Shown: positions 1 to 6,090, numbered from the stretch's first letter. The stretch: DNA of 6,502 bases from Planctomycetota bacterium (GCA_022705365.1 JAKJEP010000197.1:1-6502), one strand, 5' to 3'. Translations and numbers: made by a program. Notes: generated from the sequence alone by a model not told the origin.

Positions 1-376
1 CAAGGAAAAATGCCTGGCGTGCGGATGCAACGAATATCTGACCAAACCCGTTGACCGCCAGCAGGTCCAGGAGGTCCTATCCCGCTATCTACCGGCACAG
101 TCCGCTGCAAATTCGTTTCTGCAAAAACTTCCTGAACAAGTGGAACAAATCCGCCGTGCTGCCGCCCATCGGGATGTCAGGCAATTGCTGTCCTTTCTGC
201 ACGAATTGAAACAGTCTGCGGAAAATTCCGGTTTTACCGACATCATGGAAAAAACGGCGGAAATGGAACAGCTTCTTCTGCTCCAGGAAATAAAGGAATC
301 GGACCGAAAACTGCGCGAGCTGGCCGAACTGTGCCAAAAAATAACGAATCCTTCCCCCGCCGCCGATTACTTTTGA
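1..376 (+). CDS. Hybrid sensor histidine kinase, C-terminal fragment (receiver end + Hpt domain)
   Basis: This is the 3' end of a gene that begins before the window; codons are in frame from base 2 and end at TGA 374-376, giving 124 visible residues. Residues 1-30 match the last part of a receiver domain: the stretch KCLACGCNEYLTKPVDR carries the conserved Lys-Pro pair (residues 15-16) seen in receivers of BarA/ArcB-like hybrid kinases. Residues 37-114 form an all-helical Hpt domain. Its phospho-accepting histidine is probably H67 (codon 200-202) in LHELKQSAENSGF, which fits the HxLKGxAxxxG signature except that Gln replaces the first Gly. By family knowledge, such a tail relays phosphate from the receiver to a separate response regulator. 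The kinase core and sensor lie outside the window. The gene converges on the GntR gene with only 15 bp between the stop codons. An internal GTG at 140 could suggest a separate small Hpt protein, but the frame is open and receiver-like upstream, so I reject that. Confidence 0.88.
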   Translation, partial: KEKCLACGCNEYLTKPVDRQQVQEVLSRYLPAQSAANSFLQKLPEQVEQIRRAAAHRDVRQLLSFLHELKQSAENSGFTDIMEKTAEMEQLLLLQEIKESDRKLRELAELCQKITNPSPAADYF

Positions 377-391
377 CCTTTCTCGGACGGG

Positions 392-1264
392 CTATTCCCG
401 CAGCAGGTCGGTGTGATTGCCGAAAAAGTCCAGTGTGTCCATCAAATGCACACGCATAGCCTGCTCCGCCGCTTGTGCCTGGTGGGCTTGTACGGCATCG
501 AAAATATTTTGGTGATGCTGAAGGGGCGGCTGGATCCGGATGACCGGAATACGGTAGTGCACCGTAAAAAAGGTCCCGCGCAATACGGTGCTGATCATGG
601 CCAGAATGTTGTTTTTGCATTCATAGGCCAGGATATCGTGAAACTGCTGATCACACATCCGGTAGTAGTCATAATCCTTAGTCAAATCCTCTTCTTTTGC
701 AATCTGCGGTCCCCACTCGTTCATTCGGGCCATAATATCGCCAAGCTGCTTCAGACCCTCTTCGGATATGTTTTCCGCCGCCAGATACGCAATCCGCGGC
801 TCGATGGTCAAACGGGTATCCAGAATCTGAAACATGTCGCTGCCGCTGAATTTCTCGAAAATCGGCGATAAGATCCGCAGACTCGTCGTCGGATTAAAGG
901 TATCAACAAACCAGCCCGCCCCATGCCGGGACTGTACCACTCCCAGGGCCTGCATTATCATCAAGGCTTCCCGCAAAGACCGGTTTCCCACTTGCAGTAT
1001 TTTGCTTAATTCCTTTTCGCTGGGCAGTTTATGACCCGGCGGCAACTGGGCGCCGCTGATGTAATCGACCAGGGCATTCACAATCCGCTCCGACATTTTC
1101 GTCTGACTTAACGGATTCAAACCGTCAATGGATAGTTTTGGCTTTTTCGGCGGGATTGGCCAGACAGCATGATTCTCCTGATGGCCTGTTCCTGATATTT
1201 TCCCTTCCAGCAAAGTCCCCAGCCGTGGCGAATTTGAATATCCCGTATTTCTTTCTTTATACAT
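392..1264 (-). CDS. FadR-type GntR family transcriptional regulator (FCD domain)
   Basis: The 290-residue protein has a GntR winged helix at about residues 53-121: SERIVNALVDYI, then LPPGHKLPSEKELSKILQVG, the recognition helix NRSLREALMIMQALG and the wing VQSRHGAGWFV. An all-helical FCD effector domain follows at about 145-282. Likely FCD metal ligands are D205 and H209 (DQQFH), H251 (HHQNIFDAV) and H273 (AMRVHL). Family members usually bind a small carboxylate or sugar acid and repress nearby genes; the ligand here cannot be read. The start is uncertain. ATG 1264 has only a weak upstream AGG, and the first 48 residues do not look like the family, whose members usually run to about 230-240 residues. 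A TTG at 1120 (242 residues) or the ATG at 1096 (234 residues) would give a more normal length. The stop is TAG at 392-394. The gene is alone on its strand and is divergent from the ferredoxin gene. Confidence 0.9.
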   Translation of the reverse strand: MYKERNTGYSNSPRLGTLLEGKISGTGHQENHAVWPIPPKKPKLSIDGLNPLSQTKMSERIVNALVDYISGAQLPPGHKLPSEKELSKILQVGNRSLREALMIMQALGVVQSRHGAGWFVDTFNPTTSLRILSPIFEKFSGSDMFQILDTRLTIEPRIAYLAAENISEEGLKQLGDIMARMNEWGPQIAKEEDLTKDYDYYRMCDQQFHDILAYECKNNILAMISTVLRGTFFTVHYRIPVIRIQPPLQHHQNIFDAVQAHQAQAAEQAMRVHLMDTLDFFGNHTDLLRE

Positions 1265-1357
1265 AAACCTGAATCCCGACTTTCATAAAATCTTTATTTC
1301 TATATACTTATACTATATTACAAGGCCACTTCCTTCCCCTGAAATTTTACCTAAAAC

Positions 1358-1389
1358 AGTATAATCATGTTTTTGTCATGGTTTGTCAA
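1358..1389 (-). promoter_or_regulatory. Candidate promoter of the GntR regulator gene
   Basis: On the minus strand a perfect -35 TTGACA (plus 1384-1389) is followed 17 bp later by GATTAT (plus 1361-1366), a 4/6 match to the -10 box. TATACT (plus 1358-1363) is a better -10 sequence but lies at a 20-bp spacing. Transcription would start near 1350 and leave a leader of about 85 nt before ATG 1264. The heptamer TTTGTCA occurs twice on the plus strand, at 1372-1378 and 1382-1388, one helical turn apart, and it overlaps the -35 box. That makes it a possible operator. This rests on motif matching only. Confidence 0.35.
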
Positions 1390-1548
1390 ATTGAATTATC
1401 TCCTGTCATCTTTACCGCTAGCCCGCATTTCTCACGGGCGGGATTTTGACTAATATATTGATAACTCTATGCTCCAGCATGTCTTATGTACCATTTTTCG
1501 GTTCACCAGCTTCGACAGTCTGTTTTTCAGCCTAAATTTTAACGGAAT

Positions 1549-1621
1549 CGTCAAAAGTCGATATTGACCTCCAAAAACGGCTCTGGCTTCCCAATAACAA
1601 GGGATCGAAGAGCTTTTGACG
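1549..1621. repeat. 9-bp perfect inverted repeat with nested pairing
   Basis: CGTCAAAAG at 1549-1557 is the exact reverse complement of CTTTTGACG at 1613-1621. Inside, GCTCT near 1580 and AGAGC near 1610 can also pair, as can TCCC with GGGA flanking an AATAACAA loop. The right arm contains most of the TTGACG -35 box of the candidate ferredoxin promoter. The repeat could be a pair of operator half-sites or a weak RNA structure; the sequence does not decide between them. Confidence 0.35.
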
Positions 1622-1643
1622 CCGGCGCCAAAAAATATATAAA
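1616..1643 (+). promoter_or_regulatory. Candidate ferredoxin promoter, distal
   Basis: TTGACG (1616-1621, 5/6) and TATAAA (1638-1643, 5/6) are separated by 16 bp. The spacer contains the GC-rich palindromic core GCCGGCGCC, which is unusual in this AT-rich stretch and could be a protein site. The predicted transcript would have a leader of about 100 nt before ATG 1753. This is a consensus match only. Confidence 0.4.
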
Positions 1644-1670
1644 AATTCATAATTTTTTGAAATTTGGCAG

Positions 1671-1699
1671 TTGAAAACCCCGCTTGATTTTACTATAGG
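1671..1699 (+). promoter_or_regulatory. Candidate ferredoxin promoter, proximal
   Basis: TTGAAA (1671-1676, 5/6) lies 17 bp before TATAGG (1694-1699, 4/6). It would start transcription near 1706, about 47 nt before the ferredoxin ATG. It is weaker in the -10 box than the distal candidate, and the two could act in tandem. Confidence 0.3.
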
Positions 1700-1741
1700 G
1701 ATTGCATTTAGTTTTATTGCTTTAATTTTTTTAACCTATAT

Positions 1742-1746
1742 GGAGG
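1742..1746 (+). promoter_or_regulatory. Ribosome binding site of the ferredoxin gene
   Basis: A full GGAGG lies 6 nt before ATG 1753. It is the best-placed ribosome binding site in the window and fixes the start of this short gene. Confidence 0.85.
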
Positions 1747-1752
1747 TCTTTT

Positions 1753-1926
1753 ATGGCAGTAAAAGTGGATCTGGATAAGTGCAATGGTTGCGGTACCTGC
1801 ACGGAAGCGTGTCCCGCGGAAGCCTTGAGCGTCGCGGACGAAAAAGTAGTTGTCAACGAAGATGCCTGCATTGACTGCGGTGTTTGCGTGGACGAATGCC
1901 CGGTGAATGCCCTATCGTTAGATTAA
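1753..1926 (+). CDS. 2[4Fe-4S] ferredoxin, 57 residues
   Basis: This short gene encodes a bacterial (clostridial-type) ferredoxin, a soluble cytoplasmic carrier of low-potential electrons. Two cluster motifs are complete: C10-x2-C13-x2-C16-x3-C20-P and C39-x2-C42-x2-C45-x3-C49-P. By the usual pattern, the first three Cys of each motif plus the last Cys of the other hold each cluster. The two halves show the internal duplication typical of the family (CNGCGTCTEACPAEAL and CIDCGVCVDECPVNAL), and 57 residues is close to the usual 55-60. A strong GGAGG at 1742 sets the start; the stop is TAA 1924-1926. It appears to be a single-gene transcript, with candidate promoters upstream and a strong terminator 45 nt after the stop. 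Its redox partner is not in the window. It lies divergent from the GntR gene, so control by that regulator is possible but unproven. Confidence 0.95.
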   Translation: MAVKVDLDKCNGCGTCTEACPAEALSVADEKVVVNEDACIDCGVCVDECPVNALSLD

Positions 1927-1971
1927 CCGTCTATTTTTTTTAGCGGGTAGGACAGAAATCGGACCTATCCA

Positions 1972-2025
1972 TTGACGTACAAGTATATCACATCCTCTGT
2001 GGTATGCTTGTGCGTCAAATTTTTT
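1972..2025 (+). terminator. Intrinsic terminator of the ferredoxin gene, 21-bp stem
   Basis: The arm at 1972-1992 (starting TTGACGTACAAG) pairs along its whole length with 1998-2018 (ending CTTGTGCGTCAA), around a 5-nt loop TCCTC. ATTTTTT follows at 2019-2025. Eighteen pairs are Watson-Crick. The other three are U-G wobbles only when the plus strand is transcribed; on the minus strand they become A-C mismatches. The T run is likewise on the plus strand. The hairpin is therefore built for the ferredoxin transcript and not for the convergent operon ending at 2036. An eight-T run at 1934-1941, just after the stop codon, is not preceded by a hairpin. Confidence 0.88.
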
Positions 2026-2035
2026 GCCGGCTGAT

Positions 2036-3115
2036 TCAGAGGGATCCGATATGGGTTTGTAAGATATAAGTGGATCGGACCGCCCGGCCCAGCGGCGGTA
2101 CATACATCTCCAGCCGTTGCATATCCCCTTCCCGCAATGGCTCCCGCGCGTGGCGGTACACGATCAAAATGCCGAGCAGCTCCCCCTCAACTAGGACCGG
2201 CAGAGCCAGCAGCGACAACCCCGCCAGCAGCTTTTTCTGTTTTCCGGTCAGTTCGGCACAACGCTCCGCTTCGGGTATGAGCCAGCGGCGCTGCCGGGCC
2301 GATACCGTACGAACCAGAGTTTCGCTAAATAGTTTTTCCAGTTCCTCTATGTCATCCGCCCGATCATACCACAACCCGGAAAGGTGGGCTTCAAACCGCT
2401 TCTCCGCCGCCAGATAAAAGGCGGTACTGGATTCCGGAATCTGATGCTGGATCATCTTTAACGCTTTATGCAGCATATACCCCAGATCGAACTCCCCGGC
2501 CAGGCCGTTCTGAAAATCGCATAACCGCTGCAGCTCCTGCACCGAATGGGTCAAAAATTGATTGGAATGTACCAGATCCCGGCACAGGATATCCACCTTA
2601 TGGCGAAGCTGGCGGCGCTTATGATTTAAATCCCGGCACAATTGGCGGACCTTGTCCTGCCGGATTATCTGTTTTCTCCGCTGCTGATTTTTCACCAGTG
2701 CCTGCTCAACGACCCGCCGCACGGTCTCCCCCTCAAAAGGATGGGCCAGAAGCCCCTCCAGCCCCAGCAAATGGGCCTGCACAATATCGCCCGGCCGGCA
2801 ATCCGACAAAACTCCGACCACCGCCGCCCCCTCACCGGGCAGCGAATTCCGCACCTGGCGGAAGGCTTCGATCCCTTCCGGCATTTCGCACAACTCGGAA
2901 ATGGTCGCCGCGGGCAGCGAAAGAAACACCACATCCGCCGTTTCCAAAGGCAGCGCGGACCAGAACTGCAAATCCGTCAGCCGGATGGCCGGCAGATGTG
3001 CCGCCTCCGCCTGGCGGCAGGAATATCCGGCCGATGCCGGAAGGATTTCCTCCATTTCCAGGCCCAGCGCCTTCGGAAGCACACACAATATACTAATGGA
3101 TAGGTTGGTTTTCAA
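2036..3115 (-). CDS. Degenerate receiver, coiled-coil and GAF-like domain protein
   Basis: This is the third gene of the signalling operon and encodes 359 residues. Residues 5-140 have the spacing of a receiver domain (DVVFLSLP strand, VVGVLSD strand, GLLAHPF end) but lack the key residues. There is no acidic pair after strand 1 (ISILCVLPKAL), the phospho-acceptor Asp is Ser66, and the switch Lys is His125. Residues 142-203 are charged and helical and probably form a coiled coil. Residues 205-350 resemble a GAF domain, with a hydrophobic LLALPVLVEGELLGILIVY strand pair ending the core. No kinase, HTH or enzymatic module follows. I infer a phosphorylation-independent adaptor or sensor working with the kinase 34 bp upstream. 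The start is TTG 3115, with GGGAG 3 nt and GGAGG 11 nt before it. No intrinsic terminator for this strand is visible after the TGA stop. The receiver and GAF calls rest on pattern only. Confidence 0.8.
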   Translation of the reverse strand: MKTNLSISILCVLPKALGLEMEEILPASAGYSCRQAEAAHLPAIRLTDLQFWSALPLETADVVFLSLPAATISELCEMPEGIEAFRQVRNSLPGEGAAVVGVLSDCRPGDIVQAHLLGLEGLLAHPFEGETVRRVVEQALVKNQQRRKQIIRQDKVRQLCRDLNHKRRQLRHKVDILCRDLVHSNQFLTHSVQELQRLCDFQNGLAGEFDLGYMLHKALKMIQHQIPESSTAFYLAAEKRFEAHLSGLWYDRADDIEELEKLFSETLVRTVSARQRRWLIPEAERCAELTGKQKKLLAGLSLLALPVLVEGELLGILIVYRHAREPLREGDMQRLEMYVPPLGRAVRSTYILQTHIGSL

Positions 3116-3149
3116 TTTCTCCCTTTCCTCCGGAAAACATCCATTCGGT

Positions 3150-5447
3150 TTAACTCACCACCACGTTATCCGCCGCGGCGATCTGCGAGACTGGCAATAT
3201 CACCCGGGCAATCGTTCCTTTCCCCGCGTCACTGAAAAGACGCAAATGTCCGCCGTTGCTTTCGATATACCGCATACTGTGGCTCAGCCCTAATCCGCGA
3301 TTGCGGCCCGCCTTCTTCGCCGAAAAAAATGGATCCATCGCTTTTCCCAGCGTTTCCGCATCCATGCCGATGCCGTGGTCCGTCACTTCCAACATCACCT
3401 CGCTGGTCAGTTCATCATACCGGGCACTCAGCACGACGGTTCCCCCCTTCCCCTCATACGAGTCCACCGCATTGGCGACCAGCTCTTCCACCGCCGTCCG
3501 GATCTGGCCGGGATCTACAAATATCGCCGGAAGATTCCCCTCGGTCTTGACTTCCAGAATCACTTGATTTTCCTGGGCCAGGGCCTTCTGGCTGGCTATC
3601 ACCTGTTCCAGCAGATTTTCTATCGTCACCGAATGCGGCTGCGGAATCGACGGCTTGGCAAATTCCATCAGATCCGATATAATATCGGCAATCACCTGCC
3701 CCTGCCGGGAAATCGCCTGCAGCATAGTCTTCCGGTCTTCCTCCTCTTCACTGGTCGCCAGAAACTGGGACCGCCCGACAATGATCGCCAGCGGATTGTT
3801 GATTTCATGGGCCGCGCCGCAGGCCATCTCGCCCACCGCCGCCAGGCTCCGCTTCTGCAGCAGTTCCCGCTGCGCTTCCTGCAGCACCCGATTGGTCTCC
3901 GCCATCTGCTCGCAAAGATGTACCTGCTGTTCCTGTTTCTGGGCCTGGCGTATCGCCAGCGCCGCACTGGCGGCAAACGACTGAATCTCCCGGATTTCTT
4001 CCTGATAATCCGGCTTCTCGTCGGACGGCTGCCATACCACGGCCCCGATTGTCTGCCCGCTGTACGGCAGCGGCATCGTCAAAGTCCGGTTCAATTCAAA
4101 TTGCGGCGCTACCTGCTCAAAAAACCAGAGATGCTCTTCCCCCGGCATCTGAATCGAAAAGCCTTCCGTCGTGGAAAGGGGCTGCGGCCGATGCACGGCC
4201 TCCGGATCGTCCGTTCGATCCACCAGAAAAACAGACGGCTTGACTTCCCGCTGGGCCTTGAGGGCGCCCTCGATAATCCCTTCTTCCGGTGCTGCCGCGT
4301 ACACCGCACACAGCTTGCACCCGATATGCTTTTGCCACAACTCCGACAAAAGCGTGCAGACTTCCACCACCGACTGCCCCGCCGTTAAACCAGTCCCCAA
4401 TTCACTCAAAAGATTCAAATAACAGCTGCGCATGGCCAGAATCTGGTTTTGCTCCTGCAATTGCGCATTCAGTTTCCCCAGTTCCTGGTTGGCGTCCAAC
4501 AGCGCCTCGTGGTACAAATCGTCCGGCTCGATCTCATCCAGGCCCAGCATATTCGCCCGCTCGCTGATTTCCTCACGCAATTCGCGCGCTATTCGATCGA
4601 TCGTTTCAGGTGAACAGCCTAATTCCTTCGCCACCGTAACGGCTTTCTCCCCAAAATAATGATTCCCCGAATATCCGATCCGCTGTTCGCGAACCAGCAG
4701 ATCCGCCAGATACACCGTCCGCACAATACTCCGATGCCGTACCGCTTCTGGCAGAGACTGCGGGCTGTGATGATGCAGCCAGACCGATTCCAGAATCGAC
4801 AAAGGCAATTGCCATTTCTCCGCCAGCCGCTTCCCTGCCACCGTATGATCGATTCCCAGCACTTTTTTCTCGACATCCGCGATATTCGCCAGGGACGATT
4901 CGGCTATCTGCACCACCCGCGAAAAACTCCGCGGCAAACACGCATCCAGTGCCACTTTTCCCATATCATGCAGCAGGCCGCACACAAAGGCTTCTTCCGG
5001 ATCCACTTCCGGATCGATTTCCGAAATCAGCATCCTCGCCGCACAGGCCGCCGCCAGACTGTGCTTCCAGAATTCCTCCCGTTTGAAATGTCCTTCGCTG
5101 GTCGTCGATACCCCGCCCAGGGTCTCGAATACCTTGATGCTCAGCACTGCATTCCGGATGGCGTCAAAGCCCAGCATAACCACCGCCTTGCTCAGCGAAA
5201 CCGAACCGGGCCGGATCCCTTTATCCGCACGGGTGGTTAAACGAATAATCTTGCTGGCCAGCGATTGATCCGATTTAATCAGCTCCACCACTTCTTGGGC
5301 CTGCGTCCGGGTATTGACGGTTATCTGCAGCAGCCGCGCCGCCACCGACGGCAGCGTCGGAAGCGATTGGAGCTGTTGAATGATTAATTCAACCTTCTTC
5401 CCCTTGGTATGGTTCGTCTCCTGTCCTGAATTCATAGGTCCTTGCAT
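3150..5447 (-). CDS. HDOD-GAF sensor histidine kinase
   Basis: This 765-residue soluble kinase has no membrane segment. Residues 20-235 form an HDOD domain (QSLPTLPSVAARLLQI; SKAVVMLGFDAIRNAVLSIK) that keeps H129, H160-D161 (GLLHDMGK), H201 and H225-H227. A helical linker at about 315-340 leads to a GAF-like domain at about 342-500, and a second coil at 500-535 leads to the kinase core. The H box is GEMACGAAHEINNPLAII with phospho-His H547, the N box is EELVANAVDS with N659, the G1 box is DHGIGM at 690-695, and DPFFSAKKAGRNRGLGLS includes the G2 motif. This is an NtrB/AtoS-like core and looks complete. It lies 39 bp after the response regulator and 34 bp before the degenerate receiver gene, on the same strand, so co-transcription is likely. 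The start may be ATG 5447 or ATG 5435; AAGGA sits 3 nt before the second. The signal sensed is unknown. Confidence 0.92.
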   Translation of the reverse strand: MQGPMNSGQETNHTKGKKVELIIQQLQSLPTLPSVAARLLQITVNTRTQAQEVVELIKSDQSLASKIIRLTTRADKGIRPGSVSLSKAVVMLGFDAIRNAVLSIKVFETLGGVSTTSEGHFKREEFWKHSLAAACAARMLISEIDPEVDPEEAFVCGLLHDMGKVALDACLPRSFSRVVQIAESSLANIADVEKKVLGIDHTVAGKRLAEKWQLPLSILESVWLHHHSPQSLPEAVRHRSIVRTVYLADLLVREQRIGYSGNHYFGEKAVTVAKELGCSPETIDRIARELREEISERANMLGLDEIEPDDLYHEALLDANQELGKLNAQLQEQNQILAMRSCYLNLLSELGTGLTAGQSVVEVCTLLSELWQKHIGCKLCAVYAAAPEEGIIEGALKAQREVKPSVFLVDRTDDPEAVHRPQPLSTTEGFSIQMPGEEHLWFFEQVAPQFELNRTLTMPLPYSGQTIGAVVWQPSDEKPDYQEEIREIQSFAASAALAIRQAQKQEQQVHLCEQMAETNRVLQEAQRELLQKRSLAAVGEMACGAAHEINNPLAIIVGRSQFLATSEEEEDRKTMLQAISRQGQVIADIISDLMEFAKPSIPQPHSVTIENLLEQVIASQKALAQENQVILEVKTEGNLPAIFVDPGQIRTAVEELVANAVDSYEGKGGTVVLSARYDELTSEVMLEVTDHGIGMDAETLGKAMDPFFSAKKAGRNRGLGLSHSMRYIESNGGHLRLFSDAGKGTIARVILPVSQIAAADNVVVS

Positions 5448-5486
5448 CCTGCCCGCCGGAAATTGCTTCCCGGTTCTGCTCTTCTC

Positions 5487-6050
5487 TTATAATACCAGTA
5501 ATTCGGAGATCCGGTTCACCAGCGCATCAATACTGAACGGCTTCTTCATAAAGGCATCTGCCCCCATCTTCAGCAGTTGATCGATTTCTTCCTGATTGAT
5601 TACACCGCTGACAATGATGATTTTCATGTGCGAAAAGGCATCGTTCTGGCGGATCGTCTTGCAGACCACATTGCCGTTCACATCCGGCAGCATATAGTCC
5701 AGAATCATCAAATCCGGGCGGAACTCCTGGGTCAATACCCCCGCATCATACCCGCTGCTGGCGGTCCGAACCTCAAAGCGGCCGTCCCGATCCAGTACAT
5801 CGACCAGCAGTTCCACAATCTCCGGGTCGTCATCCACGACCAGAACTTTCCGCCGGCCCGATTCCAGCAAATCCAGGGGAATATCATTTTCCTTCATGAA
5901 TTTGATCAGGCTTTCCCGCGGTATCCGGCGAAAACGGGATCCGGGCACGCGAAATCCCTGCAATTTCCCCGAATCAAAGCACCGTATCACCGTCTGTTGG
6001 CTGACTTTGCATATCGTCGCCACTTCGCCCGTAGAATATACATTCTTCAT
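5487..6050 (-). CDS. Response regulator: N-terminal excisionase-type HTH + C-terminal receiver
   Basis: The first gene of the operon encodes 187 residues from ATG 6050. I chose this start over GTG 6059 because GGAG (plus 6059-6062) sits 8 nt before the ATG but overlaps the GTG. Numbered from that ATG, residues 3-54 form an excisionase/MerR-like HTH (STGEVATICKVSQQTVIRCF, then SGKLQGFRVPGSRFRRIPRE). A short linker leads to a full receiver at 67-187. It has the acidic triplet D73-D75 (VLVVDDDPE), phospho-acceptor D118 (LMILDYMLPDVNG), switch Ser148 (IIVSG) and Lys170 (MKKPF). The protein should bind DNA under phosphorylation control. The DNA-binding domain precedes the receiver, the reverse of OmpR and NarL types, though such proteins are known in other bacteria. 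The HDOD-GAF kinase 39 bp downstream is its likely partner. Target sites are not identifiable. Confidence 0.92.
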   Translation of the reverse strand: MKNVYSTGEVATICKVSQQTVIRCFDSGKLQGFRVPGSRFRRIPRESLIKFMKENDIPLDLLESGRRKVLVVDDDPEIVELLVDVLDRDGRFEVRTASSGYDAGVLTQEFRPDLMILDYMLPDVNGNVVCKTIRQNDAFSHMKIIIVSGVINQEEIDQLLKMGADAFMKKPFSIDALVNRISELLVL

Positions 6051-6081
6051 CACCAGCACTCCATAATGATTTAGTAAAGTT

Positions 6082-6090
6082 TATATACCA
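6082..6090 (-). promoter_or_regulatory. Candidate extended -10 promoter of the signalling operon
   Basis: On the minus strand TGG-TATATA (plus 6082-6090) fits an extended -10 element, TGN followed by TATAAT with 5/6 matches. Transcription would start near 6075 and give a short leader of about 25 nt that still contains the GGAG ribosome binding site. No good -35 is at the right distance. A perfect TTGACA on the minus strand at plus 6159-6164 lacks a clear -10 partner at 16-18 bp; the best is TTAATC or TAATCT. Confidence 0.3.

Larger units (their letters stand above)
1265..1752. other. 488-bp AT-rich divergent spacer between the GntR and ferredoxin genes
   Basis: No convincing gene is present. 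The stretch holds the probable GntR promoter on the left and two or three possible ferredoxin promoters on the right. It also has several inverted repeats. GCCCG 1421-1425 pairs with CGGGC 1435-1439 and is followed by ATTTT. ATGCT CC AGCAT lies at 1469-1480. CGTCAAAAG 1549-1557 is matched by CTTTTGACG 1613-1621, and between those two arms GCTCT and AGAGC can pair as well. A third plus-strand promoter-like pair is TTGACT 1446-1451 with TATGCT 1468-1473 at 16-bp spacing; it would give a leader of about 270 nt. A 66-codon minus-strand frame at 1450-1650 has no recognisable features. Confidence 0.6.

Noticed and set aside
140..376. Separate small Hpt protein starting at GTG 140
   Set aside because: The frame is open to the window edge and codes for receiver-type residues just upstream, so this is the tail of a hybrid kinase.
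413..871. Open frame of 152 codons on the plus strand, antisense to the GntR FCD domain
   Set aside because: The minus-strand regulator is unmistakable; the plus frame has no recognisable domain.
1450..1650. 66-codon minus-strand frame in the spacer, considered as a transposase remnant
   Set aside because: It has no DDE or HTH motif and no convincing ribosome binding site, and it crosses the promoter-like elements. I could not link it to any insertion sequence from memory.
1421..1752. Known riboswitch or T-box ahead of the ferredoxin gene
   Set aside because: No conserved core of a riboswitch class or T-box sequence was recognised, and no terminator/antiterminator pair lies next to the ribosome binding site.
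3375..4388. Open frame of 337 codons on the plus strand, antisense to the kinase gene
   Set aside because: It lies wholly opposite a gene with clear kinase motifs. Its translation is rich in Arg, His, Gln and Pro with no domain pattern, as expected from the complement of a GC-rich gene.
4659..5240. Open frame of 193 codons on the plus strand, antisense to the HDOD domain
   Set aside because: It is a shadow of the kinase gene, with low-quality composition and no ribosome binding site or motif.
5577..6074. Open frame of 165 codons on the plus strand, antisense to the response regulator
   Set aside because: The opposite strand encodes a complete receiver with all catalytic residues, and this frame shows no family features.
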